Shown here in pieces: positions 18,039-26,772 of a DNA stretch of 64,000 nucleotides. The translations under genes and the position numbers were made by a program. Every line of letters begins with the position of its first letter. Positions within the stretch are counted from its first letter, which is position 1. The stretch covers positions 183,022 to 247,021 of the forward strand of contig JBKBQA010000006.1 of NCBI GenBank assembly GCA_046292765.1. The letters are read 5' to 3'. This DNA comes from PGZG01 sp046292765. Lineage in GTDB: Bacteria > Pseudomonadota > Gammaproteobacteria > Pseudomonadales > Alcanivoracaceae. A model generated the notes under the pieces. That model was not told where the DNA came from, ran no database searches, and worked only from the letters and a program-made list of their open reading frames with translations.

Positions 18039-18815
18039 TCAGGACAGGTCGGTTTCTTCCTTGCGCAGGGTCAACACCTCAAAGCCGGTTTCGGTGACGG
18101 CAATGGTGTGCTCCCACTGGGCGGACAGCTTGTGGTCCTTGGTCACCGCTGTCCAGCCGTCCGGCAGCAATTTGGTGGCCGCCTTGCCGGCATTGATCAT
18201 CGGCTCGATGGTGAACACCATGCCGGCTTTCAGTTCCAGTCCGGTGCCGGGTTTGCCGTAGTGTAGTACCTGCGGCTCCTCGTGAAAGACCTGGCCGATA
18301 CCGTGGCCACAGTACTCCCGCACCACCGAGAAGCGCTCGGCCTCGGCCAGTTGCTGAATCGCATGACCAAGATCGCCGAGCCGCACGCCCGGTTTCACCA
18401 TCCTGATCGCCCTCACCATGCACTCCCGGGTGATGTCGATCAGGCGTCGGGCCATGGGGTTGACGTCTCCCACGACAAACATCTTCGAGGTGTCCCCGTG
18501 CCAGCCATTCTTGATCACGGTGATGTCGATATTGACGATGTCGCCCTTCTTCAGAACCTTCTTGTCGCTGGGGATGCCGTGGCACACCACATGATTGACC
18601 GAGGTGCAGATCGACTTTGGAAAGCCCTTGTAGCCGAGAGGGGCCGGAATTGCCTTCTGCTCGTTGACGATATAGCTATGGCAGATGCGGTCGAGCTCTT
18701 CGGTGGTGACCCCGGGCTGAACGTACTGGCCAATCATGTCCAGTACTTCGCCGGCCAGGCGGCCCGCCTCGCGCATTTCGGCAATCTGTTCCGGGGTTTT
18801 CAGGGTGACTGTCAT
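18039..18815 (-). CDS. map: Methionine aminopeptidase, type I
   Basis: A 258-aa metalloprotease that removes the initiator Met from nascent proteins. The five metal ligands are visible in order: two Asp in NIDITVIKNGWHGDTSKMF, His in REYCGHGIGQVFHEEP, and Glu in FTIEPMI and near the C-terminus. The ATG at 18815 gives the conserved start MTVTLKTPEQIAEMREAGRL. A TTG at 18827 is also in frame but would sit two bases from GGAG. It is divergent from rpsB, the classical arrangement, and opens the map-glnD-dapC run. Confidence 0.96.
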   Translation of the reverse strand: MTVTLKTPEQIAEMREAGRLAGEVLDMIGQYVQPGVTTEELDRICHSYIVNEQKAIPAPLGYKGFPKSICTSVNHVVCHGIPSDKKVLKKGDIVNIDITVIKNGWHGDTSKMFVVGDVNPMARRLIDITRECMVRAIRMVKPGVRLGDLGHAIQQLAEAERFSVVREYCGHGIGQVFHEEPQVLHYGKPGTGLELKAGMVFTIEPMINAGKAATKLLPDGWTAVTKDHKLSAQWEHTIAVTETGFEVLTLRKEETDLS

Positions 18816-18908
18816 GGGTTGGGGCAAAGCTCCAGCATAATCATAGAGTTACCGGCAGGTGTGGGGGCAGGGCGGGGGCGCTCCCCTGGGGCCAAGGCGG
18901 ATTCCCGA

Positions 18909-18937
18909 TTGTTGCTGCGGGGCCACTATGGTATAAA
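18909..18937 (+). promoter_or_regulatory. rpsB promoter (sigma-70 type with GC discriminator)
   Basis: TTGTTG at 18909-18914 and TATAAA at 18932-18937 are 17 bases apart, followed by a GC-only stretch (GCGCGCGCC). A GC-rich discriminator is typical of stringently controlled ribosomal promoters. Confidence 0.72.
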
Positions 18938-18944
18938 GCGCGCG

Positions 18945-19094
18945 CCTTGCTGCTGACCGGACAGGCTGCGTAGTGTACCTGCACCGGCGCGGACAAGGGA
19001 AATCCACACATATTCCGACACAGACCACCTGGGTGCCCTTCACGGGGTTGGTGGCTGAGGGAATATGGAGGCCCAACCCGAAGGAGATACTTCA
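18945..19094 (+). promoter_or_regulatory. Long rpsB leader, possible S2 autoregulatory region
   Basis: About 150 bases separate the predicted transcription start from the rpsB ATG. In gammaproteobacteria the rpsB leader is known to mediate feedback by protein S2. Here I see a long untranslated leader ending in AAGGAG (19081-19086), but I have not folded it, so the regulatory call rests on position and family knowledge. Confidence 0.45.
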
Positions 19095-19841
19095 ATGGCC
19101 AGCGTTACTATGCGTGACATGCTGAAGGCCGGTGTGCATTTCGGTCACCAGACCCGTTTCTGGAACCCGAAAATGAAGCCGTTCATCTTTGGCGCCCGTA
19201 ACAAGATTCACATCATCAATCTGGAAAAGACCCTGCCGTTGTTCAACGACGCCCTGTCGTTCGTGAACAAGCTGGCGGCCAGCAACAACAAGATTCTGTT
19301 TGTCGGCACCAAGCGCGCAGCGCAGAAAACCGTCAAAGAGCAGGCGATTCGCTGCGGCATGCCGTATGTGGACAGCCGCTGGCTCGGCGGCATGCTGACC
19401 AACTGGAAAACCATCCGTCAGTCGATCAAGCGTTACCGTGATCTGGAAGCCCAGTCCCAGGACGGCACCTTTGACAAACTGACCAAGAAAGAAGCGCTGA
19501 TGCGCGCCCGTGAGATGGAGAAGCTTGAGCGCTCCATCGGCGGTATCAAGGACATGGGCGGCCTGCCGGATGCCCTGTTCGTGATCGACGTGGACCACGA
19601 AGACATCGCCATCCAGGAAGCCCGCAAGCTCGGCATCCCGGTGATTGCGGTGGTCGATTCCAACTCCAATCCGGACGGCGTGGACTATGTCATTCCGGGC
19701 AACGATGACGCCATTCGCGCCATCGAGCTGTACGTGACCGCTGTGGCTGACGCCATCATCGAAGGTCGTCAGTACGCTGCCACCACCACCCCGGTAGACA
19801 AGGACGGCTTCGTCGAAGTCGCGGAACAGTCCGCCGAGTAA
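19095..19841 (+). CDS. rpsB: 30S ribosomal protein S2
   Basis: A 248-aa ribosomal protein. Signatures are MRDMLKAGVHFGHQTRFWNP at the N-terminus, SRWLGGMLTNWKTI (about residue 96) and ALFVIDVDHEDIAIQEA. The ATG at 19095 has AAGGAG with an eight-base spacer; the earlier in-frame GAG-rich extension from 19065 is not used. It heads the rpsB-tsf operon. Confidence 0.98.
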   Translation: MASVTMRDMLKAGVHFGHQTRFWNPKMKPFIFGARNKIHIINLEKTLPLFNDALSFVNKLAASNNKILFVGTKRAAQKTVKEQAIRCGMPYVDSRWLGGMLTNWKTIRQSIKRYRDLEAQSQDGTFDKLTKKEALMRAREMEKLERSIGGIKDMGGLPDALFVIDVDHEDIAIQEARKLGIPVIAVVDSNSNPDGVDYVIPGNDDAIRAIELYVTAVADAIIEGRQYAATTTPVDKDGFVEVAEQSAE

Positions 19842-19850
19842 GCTCCTCTC

Positions 19851-19878
19851 CGGAGCGGGGCCACAGGCCCCGCTTCCG
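19851..19878 (+). terminator. Hairpin between rpsB and tsf (attenuator)
   Basis: CGGAGCGGGGCC and GGCCCCGCTTCCG pair around the loop ACA, 10 bases after the rpsB stop. Only one T-pair follows, so partial read-through into tsf is expected. This fits different S2 and EF-Ts levels from one promoter. Confidence 0.55.
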
Positions 19879-19913
19879 TTTCCGACATCCCGAATTTCCC
19901 AGCGAGGACAATC

Positions 19914-20795
19914 ATGACTGCTGTAACCGCTGCAATGGTAAAAGAACTGCGTGAGCGCACTGGCCTTGGCATGATGGAGTGCAAGAACGCACTGGTCGCG
20001 GCCGAAGGCGATATCGAAAGAGCAATCGACGACCTGCGTAAATCGGGTCAGGCCAAGGCCGCCAAGAAAGCCGGCCGTACTGCTGCCGAAGGTGCAGTAG
20101 GCGTGGCAGTCAGCGCCGATGGCAAAACCGCCATCATGGTCGAGATCAACTCGGAAACTGACTTCGTCGCCCGTGACGACAACTTCCTTGGTTTCGTTGC
20201 CAAGGTCGCCAATGCAGTGCTGGCGTCCGGTGAAACCGATGCGGCCAAAATCGCCGAACTGCCGACCGCCGAAGGTCCCACCGTTGAAGTCACCCGTCAG
20301 GCCCTGGTGCAGAAAATCGGTGAGAATATCCAGGTGCGTCGCGCCGCCAAACTGAGTGCAGACGGTGTCATCGGCGCCTACGTCCACGGTGGCAAAATCG
20401 GTGTGCTGGTTGCCCTGAAAGGCGGCACCGAAGCGCTGGGCAAGGATGTGGCGATGCACGTTGCCGCCTCCAGCCCCATGGTAGTTCGCGGTGAAGACAT
20501 GCCTGCCGAAGTGCTGGAGAAGGAAAAGGAAATCATCCGCGCCCAGCCGGACATGGCCGGCAAGCCGGCGGAAATCGTCGAGAAAATGCTCGGCGGCCGG
20601 ATCAGCAAGTTCCTGAAAGAAGTGAGCCTGAACGATCAGCCGTTCGTGAAGAACCCGGATGTGACCGTTGGCAAGCTGGTGAAAGATGCCGGTGCCGAAG
20701 TATCCGCCTTTATCCGTCTGGTGGTCGGCGAAGGTATCGAGAAGGAAGAAGTGGACTTTGCTGCCGAGGTCATGGCGCAGGTCAATAAGGGCTGA
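19914..20795 (+). CDS. tsf: Elongation factor Ts
   Basis: A 293-aa nucleotide exchange factor for EF-Tu. The N-terminal UBA-like domain reads MVKELRERTGLGMMECKNAL. The core contact motif SETDFVARDDNF (about residue 78) contains the TDFV residues that open the EF-Tu nucleotide site. Length is typical. In most gammaproteobacteria pyrH follows directly, but here a terminator and two minus-strand genes intervene. Confidence 0.98.
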   Translation: MTAVTAAMVKELRERTGLGMMECKNALVAAEGDIERAIDDLRKSGQAKAAKKAGRTAAEGAVGVAVSADGKTAIMVEINSETDFVARDDNFLGFVAKVANAVLASGETDAAKIAELPTAEGPTVEVTRQALVQKIGENIQVRRAAKLSADGVIGAYVHGGKIGVLVALKGGTEALGKDVAMHVAASSPMVVRGEDMPAEVLEKEKEIIRAQPDMAGKPAEIVEKMLGGRISKFLKEVSLNDQPFVKNPDVTVGKLVKDAGAEVSAFIRLVVGEGIEKEEVDFAAEVMAQVNKG

Positions 20796-20812
20796 TCATA
20801 CTGGCCATTGTT

Positions 20813-20845
20813 AAAAAGCCTCGTCATCGACGAGGCTTTTTTTTG
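20813..20845. terminator. Intrinsic terminator after tsf (bidirectional)
   Basis: AAAAAGCCTCGTC and GACGAGGCTTTTTTTT pair around ATC, followed by a run of eight T on the plus strand and a matching A/T-rich side on the minus strand. It lies between tsf and the convergent sulfatase-family gene and can serve both. Confidence 0.92.
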
Positions 20846-20850
20846 GTTCA

Positions 20851-22851
20851 TTATCTTGCGCCTGGAGTGGGAGGGCGGTACTGGCGCGATTGGTACAACC
20901 TTGCCGGTAGCAGGGCGTGGGCCAGCGCTTCGTGTGCCAGCAAGACATGGTCCGAAGATGGCTGAAGGAGTTCTTCCAGCTTTCGGCGGCTCCTGTCATA
21001 ACGGGCAAAGGCGGGCGCTTTCTCCGGGCGCAGCACGACGACGTGTTCTTGCTCCATCCAGGCAAAGTTATCATTGAATTGCATGATGGCCCTGCCGGGG
21101 CCGTTGTCGGGAGCGCGCGAAATATCTCTGCCAATCATGGGTGTTGCGCCGCTAAAGCCGATAAGTGAAAGCGCGGTCACAGGAAGGTCGATCTGACTTG
21201 CAATGGTGAGAATATTCCTCGGGGTGATGTCGGCGCCCAGAATCAGTGCTGGGATATGGAATCGCTCGACAGGTATCAGAGAGTTCCCACGCACAGCATT
21301 GTCATGATCTGCGACAATTACAAAGAGCGTATTGTCCCAGTAGTGTTGAGTGCGGGCATTATCGATAAACCTCCCGAGCGCGTAATCCGCATATCGGATG
21401 GCATTTTTTTCGGTGTTGGCAGGTTCGCCATGAAGCTCAATGCGTCCGTCTGGATAATCATAGGGGGAATGATTCGAAGACGTAAAGACGAGTGAGAAAA
21501 ATTGCTCGCCATTGTCATGGTGTTTTCGGAAGGTCTCATCGGCCTTGCTAAACAAATCTTCGTCAGAGACTCCCCAGCTTCCCAGAAATACCGGGTTGTC
21601 GTAATGCCGCTGGTCTATGATCTCCTCAAACCCATTGGCGGTAAAAAAGCTTGCCATGTTATCGAAGTGGGCTTCCCCACCGTAAATAAAGCTGGTTTTG
21701 TAGCCTTCGCCTCGAAGCTGGGAGGCGATAGTGTAGAAGCCGCCCTCGTTGCCAAGTAATTTGACCACGGCCGTTGCCGGGGTGGGTAAAAAGCCAGTGG
21801 TGACGGCCTCTATGCCGCGAGCCGAACGAGTGCCGGTGGCATAAAGGTTCTCGAACCACCATCCATCCACGGAAAGACGTTCAAGCTCCGGTGTCAGCCC
21901 TTGCATGCCTCCGAGCTTGCCAACGTAGGTGGCGCCGAGGCTTTCCTCAAGGATGATGACAAGATTCAGCTTTCGGCCATCTGTTCGCGTGCTGCCAAGC
22001 TGTCGCAACGTGGGCACTTCATGATTGTCGATCCATGTGGTTGGCTCATACTCATCTGCGCTAGCTCTAATGGCCTTGATTATTTCCTGATCGGCCAGCT
22101 TGCCGTAGCCTTGGGATGCCTTGCTTTCATGCTTCATATTGTAGATTGCATGCATGAGCGACCATGGAGAATTGATGATGAGATTGTTCACCATGTTATC
22201 GCCGGTAATCGCGAACAGGGCGGGATTGGCTGGGCGGTGGTTAAAGGTCGAACGAACCCCGATGAACAGCATGATAATCACAAGGGGCCAAAGGGCAATG
22301 TGCAGGCGTGTAGGGCGCGCTGTCGGCAGTGACAGAATCGGGCGAATGGCCTTTGAGACCAAAACGGCGCCTGCCGCGAGTGCGGTTAGCCCGGCAAATA
22401 TCTCGGTTCGAAAACCGGACCACAGCATGCTGATGGTTTCGCGGGGCCAGTAGAGATACTCGACAAACAGCCGGTTAGGACGGGTTTCATACTCACCCAT
22501 GAAGCCGCCCGTAACCGCCTCAAGAAATAGGGTCGAAAGCAGCACAGTTGCGACCCATACTGCCGCAATCCGGCGCCACCATCCCGACAAGGGGCGAATC
22601 CAGAAGAGAGGCGCGAGGATCGCCAGAGGCAAGGCGTACAGGGATAGCAGGATAATATCGGTTCTCAGTCCCTGCACAAACAGGGCGATGCCTATGCCGG
22701 TATCAGATACCCGCTCGGCTTGCCACAGCGACAAGCCAAATCTCGACAGCGTCAGGACCGCTCCACCCCAAACAAAGATGAGCAAAAGAGGAAGGTAGGG
22801 GCCGGGCCAGTCAGCGGGGCGGGGCGGGTCGATACGACTGAAAACAGACAT
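20851..22851 (-). CDS. LTA-synthase-like membrane sulfatase-family transferase
   Basis: A 666-aa inner-membrane protein with about five N-terminal transmembrane helices (residues 20-190) and a large periplasmic sulfatase-fold domain. LVIILEESLGATYV carries the first metal-site Glu; the likely catalytic Thr is in ATGTRSARGIEAVT; FSLVFTSSNHSPYDYP and IVADHDNAVRG supply further metal ligands. Relatives transfer phosphoglycerol or phosphoethanolamine to lipids or periplasmic glucans. Substrate here is unknown. AAGGAG lies 10 bases before the ATG. Its base composition is visibly poorer in GC than rpsB-tsf and pyrH on either side, suggesting later acquisition. Confidence 0.8.
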   Translation of the reverse strand: MSVFSRIDPPRPADWPGPYLPLLLIFVWGGAVLTLSRFGLSLWQAERVSDTGIGIALFVQGLRTDIILLSLYALPLAILAPLFWIRPLSGWWRRIAAVWVATVLLSTLFLEAVTGGFMGEYETRPNRLFVEYLYWPRETISMLWSGFRTEIFAGLTALAAGAVLVSKAIRPILSLPTARPTRLHIALWPLVIIMLFIGVRSTFNHRPANPALFAITGDNMVNNLIINSPWSLMHAIYNMKHESKASQGYGKLADQEIIKAIRASADEYEPTTWIDNHEVPTLRQLGSTRTDGRKLNLVIILEESLGATYVGKLGGMQGLTPELERLSVDGWWFENLYATGTRSARGIEAVTTGFLPTPATAVVKLLGNEGGFYTIASQLRGEGYKTSFIYGGEAHFDNMASFFTANGFEEIIDQRHYDNPVFLGSWGVSDEDLFSKADETFRKHHDNGEQFFSLVFTSSNHSPYDYPDGRIELHGEPANTEKNAIRYADYALGRFIDNARTQHYWDNTLFVIVADHDNAVRGNSLIPVERFHIPALILGADITPRNILTIASQIDLPVTALSLIGFSGATPMIGRDISRAPDNGPGRAIMQFNDNFAWMEQEHVVVLRPEKAPAFARYDRSRRKLEELLQPSSDHVLLAHEALAHALLPARLYQSRQYRPPTPGAR

Positions 22852-23057
22852 GCTTGTCTATCTCCTTGGTGATCTGGCAGATTGCCTGGCAGCCACAATG
22901 CTAGCAGGCGTTTCTTAACGTTTCCTTAGCTGATGCGTGGGTCGCGAGGTGAGCAACATAGGCGCTCGGTTGGACGTTTAGCGGCAAAGCAGGGGGCAGA
23001 GCTGGGAAATATTGAGGCATTATCATTGCTGAGCAAGCAGCTTGACGAAAGTACCCG

Positions 23058-23594
23058 CTAGCCGGCCTCTCGCTCAAGCCGAAAGAAAAACGGCTCCGCC
23101 ATCCCCTTCAAATCCATGATGCCCAGCACGCTGTTGTCGTCCAGCTTGCGGAACACATCATTGATCGGCTGGTCGTCATAGAGCATGGCGGCGCTGACCT
23201 TGCCGCGGAACTCGATCATCCGCAGCCGGGCCCGGGAGCGGCGGGTATGCATCAGCGGCATGCCAAGCTGGAACAGGCGGCCGAGCAGGGGGCTTGCGGG
23301 CGGGGTGACGCTGCCCATCAATCCCACCGGCATGATGGCCGGGTTCAGGCGCCAGAGGCGGCCGCCGAGGCCGCGGAATACCAGCGGGTCGACGTGATCG
23401 GCACTGTGGAAGCGTTTGCCGTGCCAGTGACAGGTCTCCAGAACGCCATCCAGCGGGTGGCCGGTGGCAAAGCCCTGACCGCGCCAGGCGCCGAGCATGA
23501 AGTCGATATCCACGGTTGGCAGGCTGTCGTACAGCGCCAGTGCGGCATCACGGTTCATCGGCGGTACGGACAGGGTCGGCTGTGCAGCACTCAT
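23058..23594 (-). CDS. GXWXG / DUF4334 domain protein
   Basis: A 178-aa cytoplasmic protein. The N-terminal half has DFMLGAWRGQGFATGHPLDG, the GxWxG signature; the C-terminal half (VDPLVFRG, PVGLMG, RLRMIEFRGKVSAAMLYDDQ, INDVFRKLDD) matches DUF4334. The family probably binds a hydrophobic small molecule in a lipocalin-like barrel; no reaction is established. I chose ATG 23594 for its AAGAG spacing; ATG 23627 is also possible. It is followed on the same strand, after a 206-base gap in which I see nothing (22852-23057), by the sulfatase-family gene. Confidence 0.75.
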   Translation of the reverse strand: MSAAQPTLSVPPMNRDAALALYDSLPTVDIDFMLGAWRGQGFATGHPLDGVLETCHWHGKRFHSADHVDPLVFRGLGGRLWRLNPAIMPVGLMGSVTPPASPLLGRLFQLGMPLMHTRRSRARLRMIEFRGKVSAAMLYDDQPINDVFRKLDDNSVLGIMDLKGMAEPFFFRLEREAG

Positions 23595-23746
23595 GGGCGG
23601 CTCTTTGGCGGTGACTGGTGGTGCCATGGTAGGACCTGGCGGCTGGCGCCGGTATGACCGGGCCTTGCCAGTTCCGGTCAATTCGCCGGCGCCAGCCGCG
23701 AACCGTCACTTTTTTGTAGTTCATTCGGCACAGCTGCCGCACATCC

Positions 23747-23755
23747 TGCTAGAAT
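23747..23755 (+). promoter_or_regulatory. Extended -10 promoter of pyrH
   Basis: TGCTAGAAT, identical to the element before the gene at 160, lies 41 bases before the pyrH ATG. The upstream neighbour is divergent, so pyrH needs its own promoter here. Confidence 0.5.
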
Positions 23756-23795
23756 CCGCCCCCAATCGGACCCCTCAGCCGCAGGAGAATGAAGC

Positions 23796-24530
23796 ATGGC
23801 CGGAATCAGTGACCGCTCCCCCCGTTACAACCGGATCCTGCTGAAGCTGAGTGGCGAGGCGCTGGCCGGCGATGAGGGTTTCGGCATTGATCCCAAGGTG
23901 CTGGACGCCATGGCTATCGAGATTGGCCAGCTGGTCGGTATCGGTGTGCAGGTGGGGCTGGTGATCGGTGGCGGCAACCTGTTCCGCGGCGCCGCCTTGC
24001 AGGCCTGCGGGCTGGATCGGGTTGCCGGCGACCATATGGGTATGCTGGCCACGGTGATGAACGGGCTGGCCCTGCGTGATGCGCTGGAGCGATCTAATAT
24101 CCGCACCCGGCTGATGTCGGCGATCCCGATGAGCGGCATCGTCGAGCATTACGATCATCGCAATGCCATCCGCTATCTGAAGAATGGTGAGGTGGTGGTG
24201 TTCTGCGCCGGCACCGGTAATCCGTTTTTCACCACCGACTCGGCGGCTTGTCTGCGTGGCATCGAGATCAACGCGGATGTGGTGCTGAAGGCCACCAAAG
24301 TGGACGGCGTGTTCGACTCCGATCCGGTCAAAAATCCGAAGGCGGTCAAGTATGATCGTCTGAGTTACGACGAAGTGCTGGAGCGCAAGCTCGGCGTCAT
24401 GGACCTGACCGCCATCTGTCTGGTGCGCGATCACAGCATGCCGCTCAGGGTTTTTAATATGAACAAGAAGGGTGCGCTGCTGAACCTGATGCTGGGTGGC
24501 AGTGAGGGCACTCTGGTGGAGTCCGCCTGA
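23796..24530 (+). CDS. pyrH: UMP kinase
   Basis: A 244-aa amino-acid-kinase-fold enzyme that makes UDP from UMP. Motifs: RILLKLSGEALAG at the N-terminus, VIGGGNLFRGAAL (about residue 52), GTGNPFFTTDSAA (about 140) and DLTAICLVRDH. AGGAG with an eight-base spacer precedes the ATG. A small CCGCC-tga-CGGCGG hairpin overlaps the stop. It begins the pyrH-frr-uppS-cdsA-dxr-rseP-bamA series. Confidence 0.98.
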   Translation: MAGISDRSPRYNRILLKLSGEALAGDEGFGIDPKVLDAMAIEIGQLVGIGVQVGLVIGGGNLFRGAALQACGLDRVAGDHMGMLATVMNGLALRDALERSNIRTRLMSAIPMSGIVEHYDHRNAIRYLKNGEVVVFCAGTGNPFFTTDSAACLRGIEINADVVLKATKVDGVFDSDPVKNPKAVKYDRLSYDEVLERKLGVMDLTAICLVRDHSMPLRVFNMNKKGALLNLMLGGSEGTLVESA

Positions 24531-24559
24531 CGGCGGCAACTGACTGCGAGGAGCGATCA

Positions 24560-25117
24560 ATGATCGAAGACATCAAGAAAGATGCCGAGAGCCGGATGAA
24601 GAAGAGCCTCGAATCGCTCGACACGGCATTCAAGAAGGTGCGCACCGGTCGTGCCAGCCCGAGCCTGCTGGACGGGTTGACGGTGTCCTACTATGGCGCC
24701 GACACACCGCTGCGCCAGGCTGCCAACGTGTCGGTGGAAGAGGGCCGCACGCTGGTGATCACCGCGTTCGACAAGACCCTGATCCCGGCCATCGAGAAAG
24801 CCATTCTGGCGTCGGATCTGGGTTTGAACCCGTCCACCGCCGGCACGGTTATCCGTCTTATTCTGCCGGCGCTGACGGAAGAAACCCGCAAGAACCTGGT
24901 CAAGGTGGTGCGCAGCGAGGTCGAGCAGGCCCGCGTGGCTATCCGCAACATCCGTCGCGATGCCAATGGCAACATCAAGGAGCTGGCGAAGGACAAGGCC
25001 ATCTCGGAAGACGACGAGCGTCGTGGCGAGGAGCAGATCCAGCAGCTCACCGACCGTTATGTCGGCGAAGCCGACAAGATGCTGAAAGAGAAGGAAGAGG
25101 AGCTGATGACGGTCTGA
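24560..25117 (+). CDS. frr: Ribosome recycling factor
   Basis: A 185-aa protein, the standard length. It splits post-termination ribosomes with EF-G. The tRNA-like domain is recognisable from AFKKVRTGRASPSLLDGL (about residue 24) and VRIRNIRRDANGNIKELAKD-type helix near 130 (here AIRNIRRDANGNIKEL). It follows pyrH by 29 bases and has GCGAGGAG-type ribosome binding upstream. Confidence 0.98.
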   Translation: MIEDIKKDAESRMKKSLESLDTAFKKVRTGRASPSLLDGLTVSYYGADTPLRQAANVSVEEGRTLVITAFDKTLIPAIEKAILASDLGLNPSTAGTVIRLILPALTEETRKNLVKVVRSEVEQARVAIRNIRRDANGNIKELAKDKAISEDDERRGEEQIQQLTDRYVGEADKMLKEKEEELMTV

Positions 25118-25141
25118 GGACCGTCGCGGCACAATCAGCCG

Positions 25142-25162
25142 ACGGACCGCAGTGCGGTCCGT
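25142..25162 (+). terminator. Hairpin between frr and uppS
   Basis: ACGGACCGC and GCGGTCCGT pair around AGT, followed by TCCTGTTTTA. It may reduce read-through from the translation genes into the envelope genes. Confidence 0.5.
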
Positions 25163-25182
25163 TCCTGTTTTAGGACACAGTT

Positions 25183-25950
25183 TTGCAATCAGCGGCACCG
25201 GATATCGATTCCCACTCTGGCGATTGCCCACGGCATGTGGCGATCATCATGGATGGCAACAATCGCTGGGCCCGCCATCGGGGGTTACCCGGTGCGGATG
25301 GCCATCGTGCCGGAGAACACGCCGTGCAGGCGGTGATCCGGGCGGCCGCCGAGCGAGCTATCGAGGTGGTCACCCTGTATGCGTTCAGCTCCGAGAACTG
25401 GCGTCGTCCGGAAGAGGAAGTCCGGCACCTGATGAGCCTGTTTCTGCAGGCGTTGTCGAAGCGGGTGGCGGAGCTGCATGACAATCAGGTGCGGCTACGC
25501 TTTATCGGCGACCGCACGGCGTTCAGTGAGGCGCTGCAGCAGGGCATGGCCGAGGCCGAGGCCATGACGGCCGGGAACCGCCGCATGACCGTGGTGGTGG
25601 CGGTCAATTATGGCGGCCAGTGGGATATTGCCGAGGCCGCCCGACAGTTGGCGGTCGAGGTCGCGGCCGGGCGTCTGGCCCCGGCGGACATCACCGATGC
25701 CCGGCTGGCGTCGCGTGTCTGTCTGGCCGATTTGCCTCCGCCGGATTTGCTGATTCGCACCGGTGGCGAACAGCGCTTGAGTAATTTTTTGCTCTGGCAG
25801 ACGGCCTACAGTGAGTTCTGGTTTACCCCGGTATTGTGGCCGGATTTCGATGCCGGGACGCTGGATCAGGCGCTGGCGGATTATGCTGGCCGTCAGCGCC
25901 GGTTTGGCCGTTCCGGTGAGGAAGTGGCCAGCCTCAAGGGAGAACTGTGA
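25183..25950 (+). CDS. uppS: Undecaprenyl pyrophosphate synthase (cis-prenyltransferase)
   Basis: A 255-aa cytoplasmic enzyme that adds eight isoprenes to farnesyl-PP to make the C55 carrier for peptidoglycan and O-antigen. Conserved regions: HVAIIMDGNNRWARHRGL with the catalytic Asp (about residue 25), YAFSSENWRRPEEEV (about 72), and RTGGEQRLSNFLLWQ with YSEFWF near 205. The start is TTG at 25183, seven bases after AGGA; no ATG lies between there and the conserved block. The stop overlaps cdsA (TGATG). Confidence 0.96.
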   Translation: MQSAAPDIDSHSGDCPRHVAIIMDGNNRWARHRGLPGADGHRAGEHAVQAVIRAAAERAIEVVTLYAFSSENWRRPEEEVRHLMSLFLQALSKRVAELHDNQVRLRFIGDRTAFSEALQQGMAEAEAMTAGNRRMTVVVAVNYGGQWDIAEAARQLAVEVAAGRLAPADITDARLASRVCLADLPPPDLLIRTGGEQRLSNFLLWQTAYSEFWFTPVLWPDFDAGTLDQALADYAGRQRRFGRSGEEVASLKGEL

Positions 25951-26771
25951 TGCTGAAGCAGCGGATCATTACCGCGCTGGCGTTGTTACCGATTGTGCTC
26001 GGCGCGCTGTTCCTGCTGGAACGGCAGGCGTTTGCGGTGGTGGCGGGGGCCTTCTTCCTTGCTGCTGGCTGGGAGTGGTCGGCGATGATCGGGCGTCTTG
26101 GTCTGGCGCTGCGGGTGTGCTGGGTGGTGGCGCTCGGCGCCCTGATGGTGGCGGCGGAGTGGCTGCGTCCGGCCTGGCTGGTGATGTGGGTGCCGCTGGT
26201 CTGGGTTGGCGCGCTGGTGCTGGTGCTGGGCTATCCCGGCAGCGCTGCGTTCTGGCGGCAACCGTGGAAGCTGGCGTTGATCGGTTTTGTGCTGCTGGTG
26301 CCGTCCTGGGCGGCGTTGGTGCAGATCCAGGCTAACGGCGCGCTGGGGCTGACCGGCCCCTGGGCGTTACTGTTTATCCTGTTGTGGGTCTGGGCTGCGG
26401 ATACCGGCGCCTATTTCGCCGGCCGGGCCTTTGGCAAGCACAAGCTGGCGCCGCAGGTCAGTCCGGGCAAGACCATCGAAGGCCTGATTGGCGGGCTGGC
26501 ACTGGCGCTGGCGGTGGTCGCCCTGGTGGCCTGGCAGGTGCCGGTGCAGGGCGATCGTAACCTGTTGCTGGTGGTGGCGCTGGTGACGGTGTTGGCCTCA
26601 GCGCTGGGTGACCTGTTCGAGAGCATGGTCAAGCGCGAGGCCGGGGTGAAAGACAGCGGCACTATCCTGCCCGGCCATGGCGGCATGCTGGACCGCATTG
26701 ACAGCGTCACGGCGGCGTTACCCGTGGCGCTGATGGCTCTCAGTCATTCGGGGTTGCCCGGTGGGCTCTGA
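25950..26771 (+). CDS. cdsA: Phosphatidate cytidylyltransferase
   Basis: A 273-aa inner-membrane enzyme with about eight hydrophobic helices. It makes CDP-diacylglycerol from phosphatidic acid and CTP, the branch point for phospholipids. The C-terminal signature is present: SPGKTIEGLIGG (about residue 172) and KREAGVKDSGTILPGHGG followed by MLDRIDS (about 228-255). ATG 25950 overlaps the uppS stop by one base; AGGGAGAA is seven bases upstream. Confidence 0.96.
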   Translation: MLKQRIITALALLPIVLGALFLLERQAFAVVAGAFFLAAGWEWSAMIGRLGLALRVCWVVALGALMVAAEWLRPAWLVMWVPLVWVGALVLVLGYPGSAAFWRQPWKLALIGFVLLVPSWAALVQIQANGALGLTGPWALLFILLWVWAADTGAYFAGRAFGKHKLAPQVSPGKTIEGLIGGLALALAVVALVAWQVPVQGDRNLLLVVALVTVLASALGDLFESMVKREAGVKDSGTILPGHGGMLDRIDSVTAALPVALMALSHSGLPGGL

Positions 26772-26772
26772 G

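Noticed and set aside
16846..18261. 471-codon plus-strand open frame
   Set aside because: Antisense shadow of glnD and map.
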